From: an uncultured Sphingomonadaceae bacterium
GTDB taxonomy: Bacteria > Pseudomonadota > Alphaproteobacteria > Sphingomonadales > Sphingomonadaceae
Direction of reading: 5' to 3'
DNA: 64,000 nucleotides
NCBI GenBank assembly: GCA_947497315.1
Contig: CANMFX010000001.1
Coordinates: 1,116,001 to 1,180,000, forward strand
Of this stretch, positions 10,143 through 20,143 are shown piece after piece. The notes under the pieces are model-generated. The model worked only from the letters and a program-made list of their open reading frames with translations, was not told where the DNA came from and did not search any database. Both the position numbers and the translations under genes were made by a program. Numbering within the stretch: the first letter of the stretch is position 1; each line of letters starts with the position of its first letter.

Positions 10143-10922
10143 CTAGTCCACCTCGATATGCATCGAATAGGCAAAGCGTTCGCCGGGATGATAGCTCGCC
10201 GAAATTTCGAACATCCGGTCGCTTTCGTCAAAATAGCAGCGCAGGATGCGCAATACCGGATCGCCCTTTTCCAGGCCAAGCTCCGAGAGAATGTCTTTGG
10301 TGCCCTTAATCGCTTGGATATCCTGCGTCACCCGGGCCACACTGACTTCGCCCAGCGTTTCAATCTGCCCAAACAAGGTGGTAGCGTTTACGTCGATCTG
10401 CGCGACAGCGTCGGCCAATTCGGGGTGAACCCAAGCCTCGGTCACCGCAATGGGTCGTTTTCTGCCGGGCTTCATCCGCTTGCCGCGAAACGCGAACCAG
10501 TCGCCATCAGCCTTGGCGCCAATCTGTTCCACGACATCTTTGGGAATGGCACCAGCTTTTTTCTTTTCAAAGGCAATGGTGGTGTCACGCGCATATTGCA
10601 AAATCTCACCGACATTGCTCAGCGGCTGGTGCAGCGCACCGGCGCGCGCGGTCGCCGGTTGAACGACCGTACCGGAACCACGCTTGCGGGTGATCAGGCC
10701 TTCCGCGGTCAGTTTGCGCAAGGCCTCCCGCACAGTGAAGCGGCTGACATCATATTTTTTACACAAGACAGATTCGGTCGGAAAATCACCGGGATCAGGA
10801 TAGTCTCCGCGCAACACCGCCTCGCGCAGTTCGTCTGCCAATTCGAGATAGCGCGGTTTCTTCTTCGACGCGTTTTTGGATTTAGCGGGTGCTTTCGCGG
10901 CCAATTTTTCTCTCCCGGACAT
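10143..10922 (-). CDS. GntR family transcriptional regulator, HutC type (UTRA effector domain)
   Basis: wHTH: PRYLELADELREAVLRGDYPDPGDFPTESVLCKKYDVSRFTVREALRKLTAEGLITRKRGSGTVV; C-terminal UTRA-like domain. Confidence 0.9.
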   Translation of the reverse strand: MSGREKLAAKAPAKSKNASKKKPRYLELADELREAVLRGDYPDPGDFPTESVLCKKYDVSRFTVREALRKLTAEGLITRKRGSGTVVQPATARAGALHQPLSNVGEILQYARDTTIAFEKKKAGAIPKDVVEQIGAKADGDWFAFRGKRMKPGRKRPIAVTEAWVHPELADAVAQIDVNATTLFGQIETLGEVSVARVTQDIQAIKGTKDILSELGLEKGDPVLRILRCYFDESDRMFEISASYHPGERFAYSMHIEVD

Positions 10923-10948
10923 CGGGCAGTCTTAGGACGGGCGCCGCT

Positions 10949-12199
10949 ATGACGCAAGAGAGCCTGACCGAGAAATTGGCGACTCACCTCATGCGCCCGG
11001 TCGATGAAGCGACAAGGCAGCGCGCGCGTCTGCATTTGCTGGATTGGCTTGGCTGTGTGGCGGGCGCGCTCAAGTCGGAACTGGGAACACTTCCCAAAGG
11101 TATTTTTGACATTCGACCATCTGTAGAAGCAGCCTGGCTCGGCAATTTTCTGGAAATGGACGACATTCACAGGAGCGCCATTCTACACCCCGGGCCGGTG
11201 GTCTGGGGCACGGTCTTTGCAAATCAGATAGGCGATATGGACGAGATCGTCGATGCGGCAGTTCGCGGTTATGAAGCAATAATTTGCGTTGGCGCTACTT
11301 TGGATGACGGTCACTATGCCATGTGGCACAACACTAGTACGGCCGGAATTTTCGGGGCTGCAGTGACAGCCTGCCATTTGTTTGAGCCAGAAATGGATTT
11401 TAATGCCCTTGTGTCTGCGATGGGGCTTGCCGGATCGATAGCAGGAGGGCTCTGGCAAATGCGGCACGAGCAGGGGCAGGCCAAACAATGGCATATTTCG
11501 CATGCCGCAGAGACAGGATGGCGTGCTGCCGACGCTGTCTTGGAAGGTGTCGTTGGCCCCCGCTTCATTCTCGAGGGGCCGCAAGGTCTCTATGCTGCCA
11601 CTTGCAAAAACCCGAAGCCGATGGCTTTTCCGGATCAATGGCGTATCCATGAAGTCAGCTTGAAGCCATGGGGCGCTTGCCGCCATGCCCATCCGGCTAT
11701 CGATGCGGCATTGGAACTCAAGGCCAAGCTCGGATCGCTTGAAGGCGATATCCATGTCGAAACCTATGCCGACGCCATCAGTTTCTGTGATCGCCCGGAT
11801 CCCAAAACCGTGATCGACGCGAAATTCTCGCTTCAGCATGCAGTGGCAGTCGTGGCCGAGCGCGGTGTGCCGCAGCTTGGTGACTTTGAACCGGACGCGA
11901 TTGCCGCGTTGTCGGGAAATCGTGCCCGCGTTACGGTTGGCGAAGTCAGCGACATAACCACTCGTTATCCCGAACATTATGGTGCTCGGGTCACTCGCGG
12001 CGGAGAGAGTATTGAACTGGTCGACACTCTGGGTGACCCGGAACGGCCACTGTCGAAAGAGGGCATTATCGACAAAGCGCGGGCGCTGATCGCATGGGGC
12101 GGGCTGGCTGAAAGAGAAGCAGATCGAGCGATTGATCTGGCGCTGAATGGAGATGACCCAGAGGCGATCCATGAGATGCTATCAGAGTGGCTGTCATGA
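10949..12199 (+). CDS. MmgE/PrpD family protein
   Basis: LHLLDWLGCVAGALKSE, WHNTSTAGIFGAAVTAC, KPWGACRHAHPAIDAALEL. Confidence 0.85.
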   Translation: MTQESLTEKLATHLMRPVDEATRQRARLHLLDWLGCVAGALKSELGTLPKGIFDIRPSVEAAWLGNFLEMDDIHRSAILHPGPVVWGTVFANQIGDMDEIVDAAVRGYEAIICVGATLDDGHYAMWHNTSTAGIFGAAVTACHLFEPEMDFNALVSAMGLAGSIAGGLWQMRHEQGQAKQWHISHAAETGWRAADAVLEGVVGPRFILEGPQGLYAATCKNPKPMAFPDQWRIHEVSLKPWGACRHAHPAIDAALELKAKLGSLEGDIHVETYADAISFCDRPDPKTVIDAKFSLQHAVAVVAERGVPQLGDFEPDAIAALSGNRARVTVGEVSDITTRYPEHYGARVTRGGESIELVDTLGDPERPLSKEGIIDKARALIAWGGLAEREADRAIDLALNGDDPEAIHEMLSEWLS

Positions 12200-13503
12200 G
12201 CGCGACGCAGAAAATAATTGATTTCGCAGCTGCCGAACATGTCTTGCCCGACAGCACTCAGGCGGCCGCAATCCGTTTGCTGGGCGACACATTGGCTGGC
12301 GGTGCGGCGGGAGCAGCATCCGAGGAAGCGCAGGCCATGCTCGCCGCTGTGCGTACCTGGGGCGCCGGGGATGGAGCCCGGTTGCTTGGTCTCACAGATC
12401 GGCTGCCGGCCCCATCGGCCGCGTGGTTTAACGGCTTTGCGATCCACTGCCTGGAATGGGATGCCGTGCATGAACCCGCAGTGGTCCATGCCATGTCAGT
12501 CGTGACGGCGGCCTTGCTGGCTAGCGCGGATCGGAAGAGTGGATGCGACGCTGAGCATTTTTTAACCGCCTTGGCCGTTGGTGTGGATATCGCCAGCGGC
12601 ATAGGCGTTGCGGCGACTGGTGCCATGCAGTTTTTCCGCCCGGCGACAGCTGGCATCATCGGTGCGGCTTTGGCCGTGGCACGGCTGGAAAGCGTGCCAG
12701 CTGACAGATTTGCCGATGTTTTGGGCATAGCCTACTCTCAAGCCGCAGGCACCATGCAGGCCCATGTCGAGGCGTCTATTGCACTGCCCTTGCAGATCGC
12801 CAACGCATCCCGCGCGGCAATCACCGCCGTTGATCTGGCAAAGGCTGGCATGGATGGTCCGCATGATGCGCTTGAAGGACCTTTTGGCTATTTCAAGCTG
12901 TTCGAACCGGGTGATCTAACGCGCTATACCGATGACATCGGAAAGCGCTGGCTGATTGAGGAAGTCAGCACAAAGCCCTTCCCATCTGGTCGTGCCAGCC
13001 ATGGAATATTGGGCGCGATTGACGACATGATCCGCGACGGATCACTGGACCCGATGATGGTAGAGTCGGTTGATGTGGCTGCGCCGCCATTGATCCATCG
13101 ATTGGTCGGGCGTGCTTATAAATCTGACATGACGCCCAGCTATGCGCGGCTCTGTTTGCCCTTTCTGCTGCCGTTAATGTTGCGTGACCGGATTATTGAC
13201 CCGCGCTGCTTCCATGCGCAGGAATTTGCCAATCCCGACCTGATGGAGCTCGGCAGCAAGGTTGTTGTCCGTATCGACGACAATCCTGATCACAATGCCC
13301 TGGCACCGCAAAAACTGAGCATCACGCTCTCGGACGGTGGCAGTATCCAGCGCACCATCACAGATAATCTTGGCAGCCCGACGGCACCAATGTCGGATTC
13401 GCAGAACCAGTCCAAACAGAGTCTCGCCCATACGCTTGCGAGTGATGATTGCGACCCCAGAATATTTGATGACCCTTTAGCCTATGCCACGGAGCCTCGA
13501 TGA
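12196..13503 (+). CDS. MmgE/PrpD family protein (second tandem copy)
   Basis: RLLGDTLAGGAAGAASEEAQAML, FNGFAIHCLEWDAVHEPAVVHAMSVV, KPFPSGRASHGILGAIDDMI; ATGA overlap with upstream gene. Confidence 0.87.
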   Translation: MSATQKIIDFAAAEHVLPDSTQAAAIRLLGDTLAGGAAGAASEEAQAMLAAVRTWGAGDGARLLGLTDRLPAPSAAWFNGFAIHCLEWDAVHEPAVVHAMSVVTAALLASADRKSGCDAEHFLTALAVGVDIASGIGVAATGAMQFFRPATAGIIGAALAVARLESVPADRFADVLGIAYSQAAGTMQAHVEASIALPLQIANASRAAITAVDLAKAGMDGPHDALEGPFGYFKLFEPGDLTRYTDDIGKRWLIEEVSTKPFPSGRASHGILGAIDDMIRDGSLDPMMVESVDVAAPPLIHRLVGRAYKSDMTPSYARLCLPFLLPLMLRDRIIDPRCFHAQEFANPDLMELGSKVVVRIDDNPDHNALAPQKLSITLSDGGSIQRTITDNLGSPTAPMSDSQNQSKQSLAHTLASDDCDPRIFDDPLAYATEPR

Positions 13504-14861
13504 CTTTTCCGACTTATTTTGAAGCCTTTGATGCCAAGCAGATGCTCGCCGACTATCCCGTCGGTGACGCTTTCACTGCGCGCTATACCGGCATGTCTCG
13601 TGACGAGCTTTTTGCCATTCAAAACAAGCAGTTTCTGAAGCTGATGAAACGCGGATGGGAAATCCCTTTTTATAAGCGTCTATGGAGCAATCAGGGAATA
13701 GAAGCGGGAGACATCGGCGGATTGGAAGATATCACCAAACTTCCGGTTTATGACAAGAGCGACCTGATGGCTTCGGTGAACGAATATCCGCCTTATGGTG
13801 ATTTTGACGGTCGCGGAGACACGCCTGTGGTGTTCCACACGACATCCGGAACAACGGGTCGTCCGCAGCCGTTGATGTTTGGTCCGAAGGGTCGAGAGAT
13901 CACCAATTTGCTGGTCGGACGTATGTATCGCTGGATGGGTCTGGGCCGTGATGATGTGGTGCAGTCCGTCTATGGTCACGGTATGATCAATGGCGGGCAT
14001 TATATTCGCGAGGCGGTGACGCATTTTACCAACGCCCTGTTTCTCAGCGCCGGCACCGGCATTGAAACCCGGTCGATCAATCAGGTCAACCTGATGGCTG
14101 ATTTCAATGTCAGCTGCATGGTCGGCTTTGTAGATTATATCCGCAAGCTGGCCGATGTCGCTGCCGCAGAGGAACTGTTCGACCGGATCAATCTGAAGAT
14201 GATCATCGGCCATCTGGGAACAGAAGATCGCGCCTCGACCGAAGCAGCCTGGCAAGGGGTCAAGGCCTATGACTGGTATGGTGTCGGAGATACCGGCAGC
14301 ATTGCGGGCGAAGGCCCTGAACGTGATGGCATGTATGTGTGGGAAGACGCGCAATATCTCGAACTGCTTGATGTCGATACCGGTGCGCCCGTGGCGGCTG
14401 GCGAGACTGGAGACATGGTCGTGACCTGCCTGTTCAAGGACGATATCGCGCCCTGTATCCGGTTCAATACCCATGATATTACCGAGGAGCGCACCGACAG
14501 CAATGCCACAGGCATGGTGTTCAAGCGGATTACCGGGTTCAAGGGTCGCAGCGACAATATGGTCAAGCTACGCGGTATCAATATCTTCCCGCATGCCATT
14601 GGGGCCATCATCGAAGGGCGCAATGATCTGACAGGTGAATATGTCTGCCGCGTCACGCGGGATGATGCCGGACGGGACGAGATGCACGTAACGCTTGAAA
14701 GCAAAGGCAGCAGCAGCCAGGCGGAGCTGGCGGAACTGCTGCGTAAAGGTATCGGTATTGAAGTCGGCGTGGCACTGGTTGATGCCGGAGGGACTGCAAA
14801 AGATACGCAAATTGATACGCGCCAGAAACCCATTCGCCTGATTGATGAGCGAGCTTTGTGA
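13500..14861 (+). CDS. Phenylacetate-CoA ligase-like (PaaK-type) adenylate-forming enzyme
   Basis: VVFHTTSGTTGRPQPLMFGPKG, YDWYGVGDTGSIAGEGP, IRFNTHDITEE, GFKGRSDNMVKLRGINIFPHAI. Confidence 0.88.
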   Translation: MTFPTYFEAFDAKQMLADYPVGDAFTARYTGMSRDELFAIQNKQFLKLMKRGWEIPFYKRLWSNQGIEAGDIGGLEDITKLPVYDKSDLMASVNEYPPYGDFDGRGDTPVVFHTTSGTTGRPQPLMFGPKGREITNLLVGRMYRWMGLGRDDVVQSVYGHGMINGGHYIREAVTHFTNALFLSAGTGIETRSINQVNLMADFNVSCMVGFVDYIRKLADVAAAEELFDRINLKMIIGHLGTEDRASTEAAWQGVKAYDWYGVGDTGSIAGEGPERDGMYVWEDAQYLELLDVDTGAPVAAGETGDMVVTCLFKDDIAPCIRFNTHDITEERTDSNATGMVFKRITGFKGRSDNMVKLRGINIFPHAIGAIIEGRNDLTGEYVCRVTRDDAGRDEMHVTLESKGSSSQAELAELLRKGIGIEVGVALVDAGGTAKDTQIDTRQKPIRLIDERAL

Positions 14862-16051
14862 TCGACTGGGATGCCTTGGAAACGGCCAATAGGCGGTTAA
14901 ATGCCTTTACCGATCTTGATCGGACCGCGACGGGCGGTGCCGGACCTCTTGCCGGGGTCACCATCGGCGTGAAGGGCAATATTGCGGTTAAATCCATGCC
15001 CTGGACCGCCGGTTGCGAACTCCATCGTGATCGCGTTGCGGATAAAGACGCTGCGGTGGTTGCAAAGCTGCGCGCGGCTGGTGGGGCGATGATGGGAATG
15101 CTGAATATGGAGGAGGCCGCGCTGGGCGCAAAGACCGACAATCCGTGGTTCGGCAAAACATATAATCCGCACAAGGAAGATTATACGCCCGGCGGCTCAT
15201 CTGGCGGAAGCGGGGCAGCGGTTGCGGCTGGTCTTTGCGATGTCGCTTTGGGCACGGACACAATGGGGTCGGTGCGGATACCGGCCGCTTATTGCGGGGT
15301 GTATGGATTTAAACCCGCACAATCGGCGATTAGCCAAGATGGTTTGGAGCTGGCGGAACGATCGCTGGACTGCATCGGCCCGCTGGCCCGGAATTTGGAT
15401 CTGTTAGAAAAGGTAGCACGGGTCATTAGCGATTTCGGTGAGGACAAGGCCGCGACGGGGTCGCTGGCGACATTGGTCGAAACGGGTGTTGAGTGCGAAC
15501 TGGAAGTCATCGAAAATTTCCGTGATATCATGCGCTGGGCGGGGGAAACTATTGCCGTGGCTCAGCTGAAACATCCGTTGTCGCGCATCCGTTTTGCCGG
15601 ATTTATAAAAACATCGAAAGCCATGGCTGCACATTTTGTGGACGAAGATCAAAGCAAGCTTTCTGATAGTTTGAAAAAAATGCTCACCTACGGCCCGAAA
15701 CGCGGCGCCGCCGATTGGGACGAGGATCAGGCAATTCTTGAACAGACCTCTGAAACGATGCAGATGCTGGTTGCAAAACACGGTTTTTGTATCTTGCCGA
15801 CCGCGCCGCAAGGTGCCTTTCCGCATAGCGAAGATGCACCAGCCAATCAGGCGGATTATACCTGTCTTGCCAATATTGCAGACCTTCCCGCGATTACCAT
15901 ACCGTCCGGCTTTAACGACAATGCTATGCCTTTGGGGCTCCAGGTTTTAGCGCCAAAAGGATGCGAAGCGGATCTATTTGCTCTGGCGCGGAGACTGGAC
16001 GAGAAGTTACGCGGTTATCGTCGCCCAGAAACCTATTTGGAAATCACATAA
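14858..16051 (+). CDS. Amidase signature family hydrolase
   Basis: GVTIGVKGNIAVK, YTPGGSSGGSGAAVAAGLCDVALGTDTMGSVRIPAAYCGVYGFKP: Ser-cisSer-Lys motifs retained. Confidence 0.92.
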   Translation: MIDWDALETANRRLNAFTDLDRTATGGAGPLAGVTIGVKGNIAVKSMPWTAGCELHRDRVADKDAAVVAKLRAAGGAMMGMLNMEEAALGAKTDNPWFGKTYNPHKEDYTPGGSSGGSGAAVAAGLCDVALGTDTMGSVRIPAAYCGVYGFKPAQSAISQDGLELAERSLDCIGPLARNLDLLEKVARVISDFGEDKAATGSLATLVETGVECELEVIENFRDIMRWAGETIAVAQLKHPLSRIRFAGFIKTSKAMAAHFVDEDQSKLSDSLKKMLTYGPKRGAADWDEDQAILEQTSETMQMLVAKHGFCILPTAPQGAFPHSEDAPANQADYTCLANIADLPAITIPSGFNDNAMPLGLQVLAPKGCEADLFALARRLDEKLRGYRRPETYLEIT

Positions 16052-16064
16052 GAGGAGAGAAACT

Positions 16065-16370
16065 ATGCGCATCATTGTATTGTTCAATCTGAAAGAAGGC
16101 GTTGATATTGCTGAATATGAGGAATGGGCGAAAACGCGGGATATCCCGACCGCGAGCGCGCTGAGCTCAGTCACGTCCTTCACGGTTCACAAGGCCACTG
16201 GCCTGTTTGGTTCGGATGATCCGTCTCCCTATGAGTATTTCGAGATTATCGACATTACCGGCATGGAAGAATTTGTCGCCGACGTGTCGGACCCCGAATT
16301 TCAGGCGATGGCGGCACCGTTTCAGGATTATGCCGATGGTCCGCAATTCATACTGACAGAAGACCTCTAA
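16065..16370 (+). CDS. EthD/REDY-like dimeric alpha-beta barrel protein
   Basis: MRIIVLFNLKEGVDIAEYEEWAKTRDIPTASALSSVTSFTVHKATG; RBS AGAGGAGAG. Confidence 0.65.
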   Translation: MRIIVLFNLKEGVDIAEYEEWAKTRDIPTASALSSVTSFTVHKATGLFGSDDPSPYEYFEIIDITGMEEFVADVSDPEFQAMAAPFQDYADGPQFILTEDL

Positions 16371-17173
16371 TGTCTGGCCGGTTTGCAGAAAAAACCATCG
16401 TCGTTACCGGTTCCGGCAAGGAAAAGGGGCTGGGGCAGGGCATATTGCAGCGTTTTGCCGATGAAGGCGCCAACTGCGTCGTGTCGGACCTCGCCATTGG
16501 CGATCAGGAAGAGGGCGTGGCCGAAGAATTGCGCGGGCGTGGTGCCAAAGTGGCTACCATAGCCTGTGATGTCAGCGATGCGGCGCAATGTCAGGCCTTG
16601 GTCGATCAAAGCGTGGATGCTTTTGGTGCGGTTGATATTTTCGTCAACAATGCCGGTATCGGGTTTATGATGAAGCCCCTTTTGGAAGTCGACACGGCGA
16701 AAGAATGGGATCAGGTTATCGGTGTGAACCTGTCCGGTGCCTTTTACTGTACTCAGGCGGCCGCCAAAGTGATGGTTGCTGCCAGCAATGGAGGACGTAT
16801 CATCAATATCGCATCGCAAGCTGCGAAAACCGGCTTTCCGCATCTGCCTGCCTATGTCAGTTCCAAACATGGCATGGTCGGTCTGACCCGGGCGAGTGCG
16901 GTTGAGCTTGGCGCACACGGGATTACTGTCAACGCGGTTTGTCCTAACCATGTGACGACCGGTCTGGGTGCCCAGCAGAATGAATATTTTTCGAAACTGC
17001 TCGGCTTTGACAGTGTCGAGGCCTATCTCGCCAATATGAGCAAGAGCAATCCGATGGGCAGGCCCGGCCTGCCATCTGATACGGCTGCCGCATGTGCGTG
17101 GCTGGCCAGTGACGATGCCTTTTATGTCACCGGAGAGGCGATCAATGTCTCTGGCGGAGAGGAAATGCACTGA
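16370..17173 (+). CDS. Short-chain dehydrogenase/reductase
   Basis: VVTGSGKEKGLGQGI, FVNNAGIG, YVSSKHGMVGLTR, terminal NVSGG. Confidence 0.93.
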   Translation: MSGRFAEKTIVVTGSGKEKGLGQGILQRFADEGANCVVSDLAIGDQEEGVAEELRGRGAKVATIACDVSDAAQCQALVDQSVDAFGAVDIFVNNAGIGFMMKPLLEVDTAKEWDQVIGVNLSGAFYCTQAAAKVMVAASNGGRIINIASQAAKTGFPHLPAYVSSKHGMVGLTRASAVELGAHGITVNAVCPNHVTTGLGAQQNEYFSKLLGFDSVEAYLANMSKSNPMGRPGLPSDTAAACAWLASDDAFYVTGEAINVSGGEEMH

Positions 17174-17595
17174 TGATGCACTATGCCGGAGCCTGTCATT
17201 GCGGCGCACTGAAGCTGGATTTTCACAGCGAAAAATCGCCCGCGGAACTTGGCGCAAGAACTTGCCAATGTTCCTTTTGTGAGGCGCATGGTGCCTCATG
17301 GACATCCGATCCCGAGGGCAATGTCGATATCACATTGACCGGTCCGGTATCCCGATACCGGTTTGGAACCAAAACCGCTGACTTTCTGGTCTGCGCCAAC
17401 TGCGGTGTTGTCCCGGCAGTGGTCAGTGAAATTGAAGGACAGTTGCGGGGCGTGATCCGGGTCAACTGCCTCGAAGAAAGTGCGGCCTTTCTTGCGCAAG
17501 CAGCCCCGATAGACCTCGATGAAGAAATATTGGATTCACGCCTCGACCGACGGGCGAAGGGCTGGACACCGGCTGCGATCAAGGACAAAAACTGA
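17173..17595 (+). CDS. GFA/CENP-V family (glutathione-dependent formaldehyde-activating-like) protein
   Basis: GACHCGALKLDFHSEK..., CQCSFCEAHGA, ADFLVCANCGVVPA zinc-binding Cys pattern. Confidence 0.88.
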   Translation: MMHYAGACHCGALKLDFHSEKSPAELGARTCQCSFCEAHGASWTSDPEGNVDITLTGPVSRYRFGTKTADFLVCANCGVVPAVVSEIEGQLRGVIRVNCLEESAAFLAQAAPIDLDEEILDSRLDRRAKGWTPAAIKDKN

Positions 17596-17596
17596 T

Positions 17597-18463
17597 ATGC
17601 AAGAAGAACGAATGGACTGGCCCGATGGCGCGAAAATGGCGCTGAGCATTGTCGTCAATGTCGAGGAAGGCAGCGAGATGACGGTTGCCCGCGGCGACCG
17701 CGGGATGGAGCCGGTGGATGAGCTTGGCATTCATATCAAGTCCCCGATCCGTAACTATGGCAATGAGAGCAATTATCTTTATGGCATCAAGGCGGGCGCG
17801 CCGCGCATCGTCAAACTGCTCAAAGAATATGAGATCATGGCAAGCTGGACGGTGGCCGCCATGAGTCTGGAAAACCATCCGGAAATTGGCGAAGCGATTG
17901 CAGATATGGGCCATGAACCGGTGAGCCATGGTTATCGCTGGGTCCATCAGTTCAAGATGGACGAGGAAAAAGAGCGCGAGTTTATTCGCAAGGCTGTCAC
18001 GTCGATTGAAAAGACCACCGGTACGCGCCCCTATGGCTGGCTATCGCGCTATTTCCATACCGATAATACCCGGCGTCTCCTGATCGAAGAGGGCTTTGCC
18101 TATCATATGGACGACTATTCCGGAGATATTCCATTTTGGGACAAGGAAACCGTGCCGGAAAAACCGATCGCGATTGTGCCCTATCAGCTTGATAGCAATG
18201 ATATGAAAATGTGGACTGATCCCGCGATGACGCCGCAGCAATGGCTGGGTTATGCCAAGCGTAACTTTGATCAAATCTATCGCGAGGGCGAAGAGGGCAA
18301 TCCGAAAATGATGTCGCTTGGCTTGCATTTGCGGATTATCGGCCGACCAGGGCGGATCTGGGCGTTTGAAGAATTTCTGAAGCATGTGCGATCGAAGAAA
18401 GATGTCTGGGTAACCACCCGCCATCAGGTTGCTCAGCATCTGGCGAAAGTTGATCCTCTATGA
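17597..18463 (+). CDS. Polysaccharide deacetylase-fold hydrolase (PuuE/allantoinase-like subgroup)
   Basis: LSIVVNVEEGSEMT, GHEPVSHGYRW, ATG at 17597 directly after upstream stop. Confidence 0.85.
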   Translation: MQEERMDWPDGAKMALSIVVNVEEGSEMTVARGDRGMEPVDELGIHIKSPIRNYGNESNYLYGIKAGAPRIVKLLKEYEIMASWTVAAMSLENHPEIGEAIADMGHEPVSHGYRWVHQFKMDEEKEREFIRKAVTSIEKTTGTRPYGWLSRYFHTDNTRRLLIEEGFAYHMDDYSGDIPFWDKETVPEKPIAIVPYQLDSNDMKMWTDPAMTPQQWLGYAKRNFDQIYREGEEGNPKMMSLGLHLRIIGRPGRIWAFEEFLKHVRSKKDVWVTTRHQVAQHLAKVDPL

Positions 18464-19224
18464 CCCTGCGGCTTGAGAAAGAGGGGAAGGTCGCGCACCT
18501 GCTCATCGACCGTCCGGATAAGCGCAATGCGTTTAACCAGGCCATGTGGGAGCTGCTGCCCGAATTGCTGGCCGATGCGATGACGGACGATGCGATCCGT
18601 ATTTTGATGCTGCATGCCAGCCGCAAGGATAGCGCTTTTTGTGCCGGGGCCGATATTGGCGAATTTGCGACCGGTTCCACTGATCCGGAATGGCGCGCAC
18701 GCAATCAGGCAGCGATAGGCCGGGTCCAGCATGAGCTGGCGCAGGCACCAAAGCCAACCGTTGCGATTGTTGATGGCGATTGCGTGGGTGGCGGCTGCGG
18801 TATCGCGCTGGCCTGTGACATGCGGGTGGCCGGACCGAAAGCCCGTTTCGGGATTACGCCTTCGAAACTGGGGCTGGTCTATCCGCTGCACGACACCAAA
18901 TTGCTGGTTGACCTGGTTGGGCCTTCGCAAGCCAAGCGGATATTGTTTACCGGCCAATTGCTGTCGGCGCAGCAAGCGCTCGATATGGGTTTGATCACCA
19001 TCCTAGCTGACGATCCCTATACAGAGGCGGACGCGCTGGCGGCCACGATGGCATCGGTCTCTTCGCACAGCCAGACGATGAGCAAGTCGATCATAAAGCG
19101 CATATTGGACGGGCAGGCCGACGATGATGCCGAAACATCAGCGCTGTTCGACTCCGCATTTGAGAGCGATGATTTCAAGGAAGGCGTCAGCGCTTTCATG
19201 GAAAAGAGAAAACCGGAATTTTGA
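18460..19224 (+). CDS. Enoyl-CoA hydratase/isomerase
   Basis: LLIDRPDKRNAFNQAMWELL, FCAGADIGEFA, GDCVGGGCGIALACDMRVAGPKARFGITPSKLGLVYP. Confidence 0.93.
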   Translation: MTLRLEKEGKVAHLLIDRPDKRNAFNQAMWELLPELLADAMTDDAIRILMLHASRKDSAFCAGADIGEFATGSTDPEWRARNQAAIGRVQHELAQAPKPTVAIVDGDCVGGGCGIALACDMRVAGPKARFGITPSKLGLVYPLHDTKLLVDLVGPSQAKRILFTGQLLSAQQALDMGLITILADDPYTEADALAATMASVSSHSQTMSKSIIKRILDGQADDDAETSALFDSAFESDDFKEGVSAFMEKRKPEF

Positions 19225-19225
19225 T

Positions 19226-20128
19226 ATGACACATGCTTTGCAACATGGCTCGATATTGGGCGGGGTATCCACAGTGCCCGATCTTGAGGCGGCGCTGCAC
19301 GATTATCGTGATGTGCTTGGCATGCAGGTTGTGGAAAGCGGGCCGCTGAACGATGATCTGGCACAAGGCTGGAACTGTCCGGGTAGTGCGGGTGCACCCA
19401 TGGCGGTGTTGCAGCCGACCAGCGGCGCTGATTGTTTTATCCGTTTGGTCGAACAGCCCGATCATCCGGATTTCAAGCCGACGACCACCTATGGCTGGGC
19501 GGCCTATGAACTGACTGTGCAGGACGTGTTTGGTTGGCCGGGCCGGCTGAAAGGCAGCGGCTTCGATATTATCGGTCCGCCGAAAGAGCTTGAAGGACTA
19601 CCCTTTTTCGTGCCGATGCAGGTGCTCGGAACTGGGCGTGAAATGGTCTATCTCAATGAAGTACGGGAGGATACACCGTCATCGGATCTTCCCAAGGCTC
19701 GTTCGCTGACCGATTATATTTTTATCGTCATATTGGCGACGCCGGATCGTGCCGGAACGGTGGATTGGTATCGCGATCAGCTGCATCTGACCGTGGGCGA
19801 TACTTATACGCTGGAATATAGCATGATCAATCAGGCGTTCGGCAAACCGGCTGGCACGGTATCCGACCTGACCATGGTCCAGAATGACCGCTTACCGATT
19901 GTCGAGGTAGATGATTATCCGGAAGAGGCGACGCGGCGACCAAGACATGACGGCATGTTGCCGCCAGGAAATGCGCTGGTGACACTGGCGGTTGATGATC
20001 TGGATGCGATCACAATTGACTGGATTATGCCGCCACAAGTGCGGACAGGGGCACTTTATCGGGATCGCCGAACCGCTACGGCCCTTGGCCCGGCCGGGGA
20101 ATTGCTGGAGCTGATCGAGATCGGTTAA
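19226..20128 (+). CDS. VOC/glyoxalase family protein, two tandem VOC domains
   Basis: VPDLEAALHDYRDVLGMQVVESGPL; second repeat around TPDRAGTVDWYRDQLHLTVG. Confidence 0.8.
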   Translation: MTHALQHGSILGGVSTVPDLEAALHDYRDVLGMQVVESGPLNDDLAQGWNCPGSAGAPMAVLQPTSGADCFIRLVEQPDHPDFKPTTTYGWAAYELTVQDVFGWPGRLKGSGFDIIGPPKELEGLPFFVPMQVLGTGREMVYLNEVREDTPSSDLPKARSLTDYIFIVILATPDRAGTVDWYRDQLHLTVGDTYTLEYSMINQAFGKPAGTVSDLTMVQNDRLPIVEVDDYPEEATRRPRHDGMLPPGNALVTLAVDDLDAITIDWIMPPQVRTGALYRDRRTATALGPAGELLELIEIG

Positions 20129-20143
20129 GTCGTCTCTGACCTT

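Noticed and set aside
10131-10952. 273-aa plus-strand ORF opposite the GntR gene
   Set aside because: Antisense to a clear HTH regulator; spans both flanking gene ends.
11183-12172. 329-aa minus-strand ORF opposite the first MmgE/PrpD gene
   Set aside because: Antisense shadow of a well-supported gene with no domain signature.
17597-18463. Cell-wall polysaccharide deacetylase function
   Set aside because: No export signal, catabolic operon context and NVEEGSE/SHGYRW motifs fit the PuuE-like cytosolic hydrolase subgroup better.
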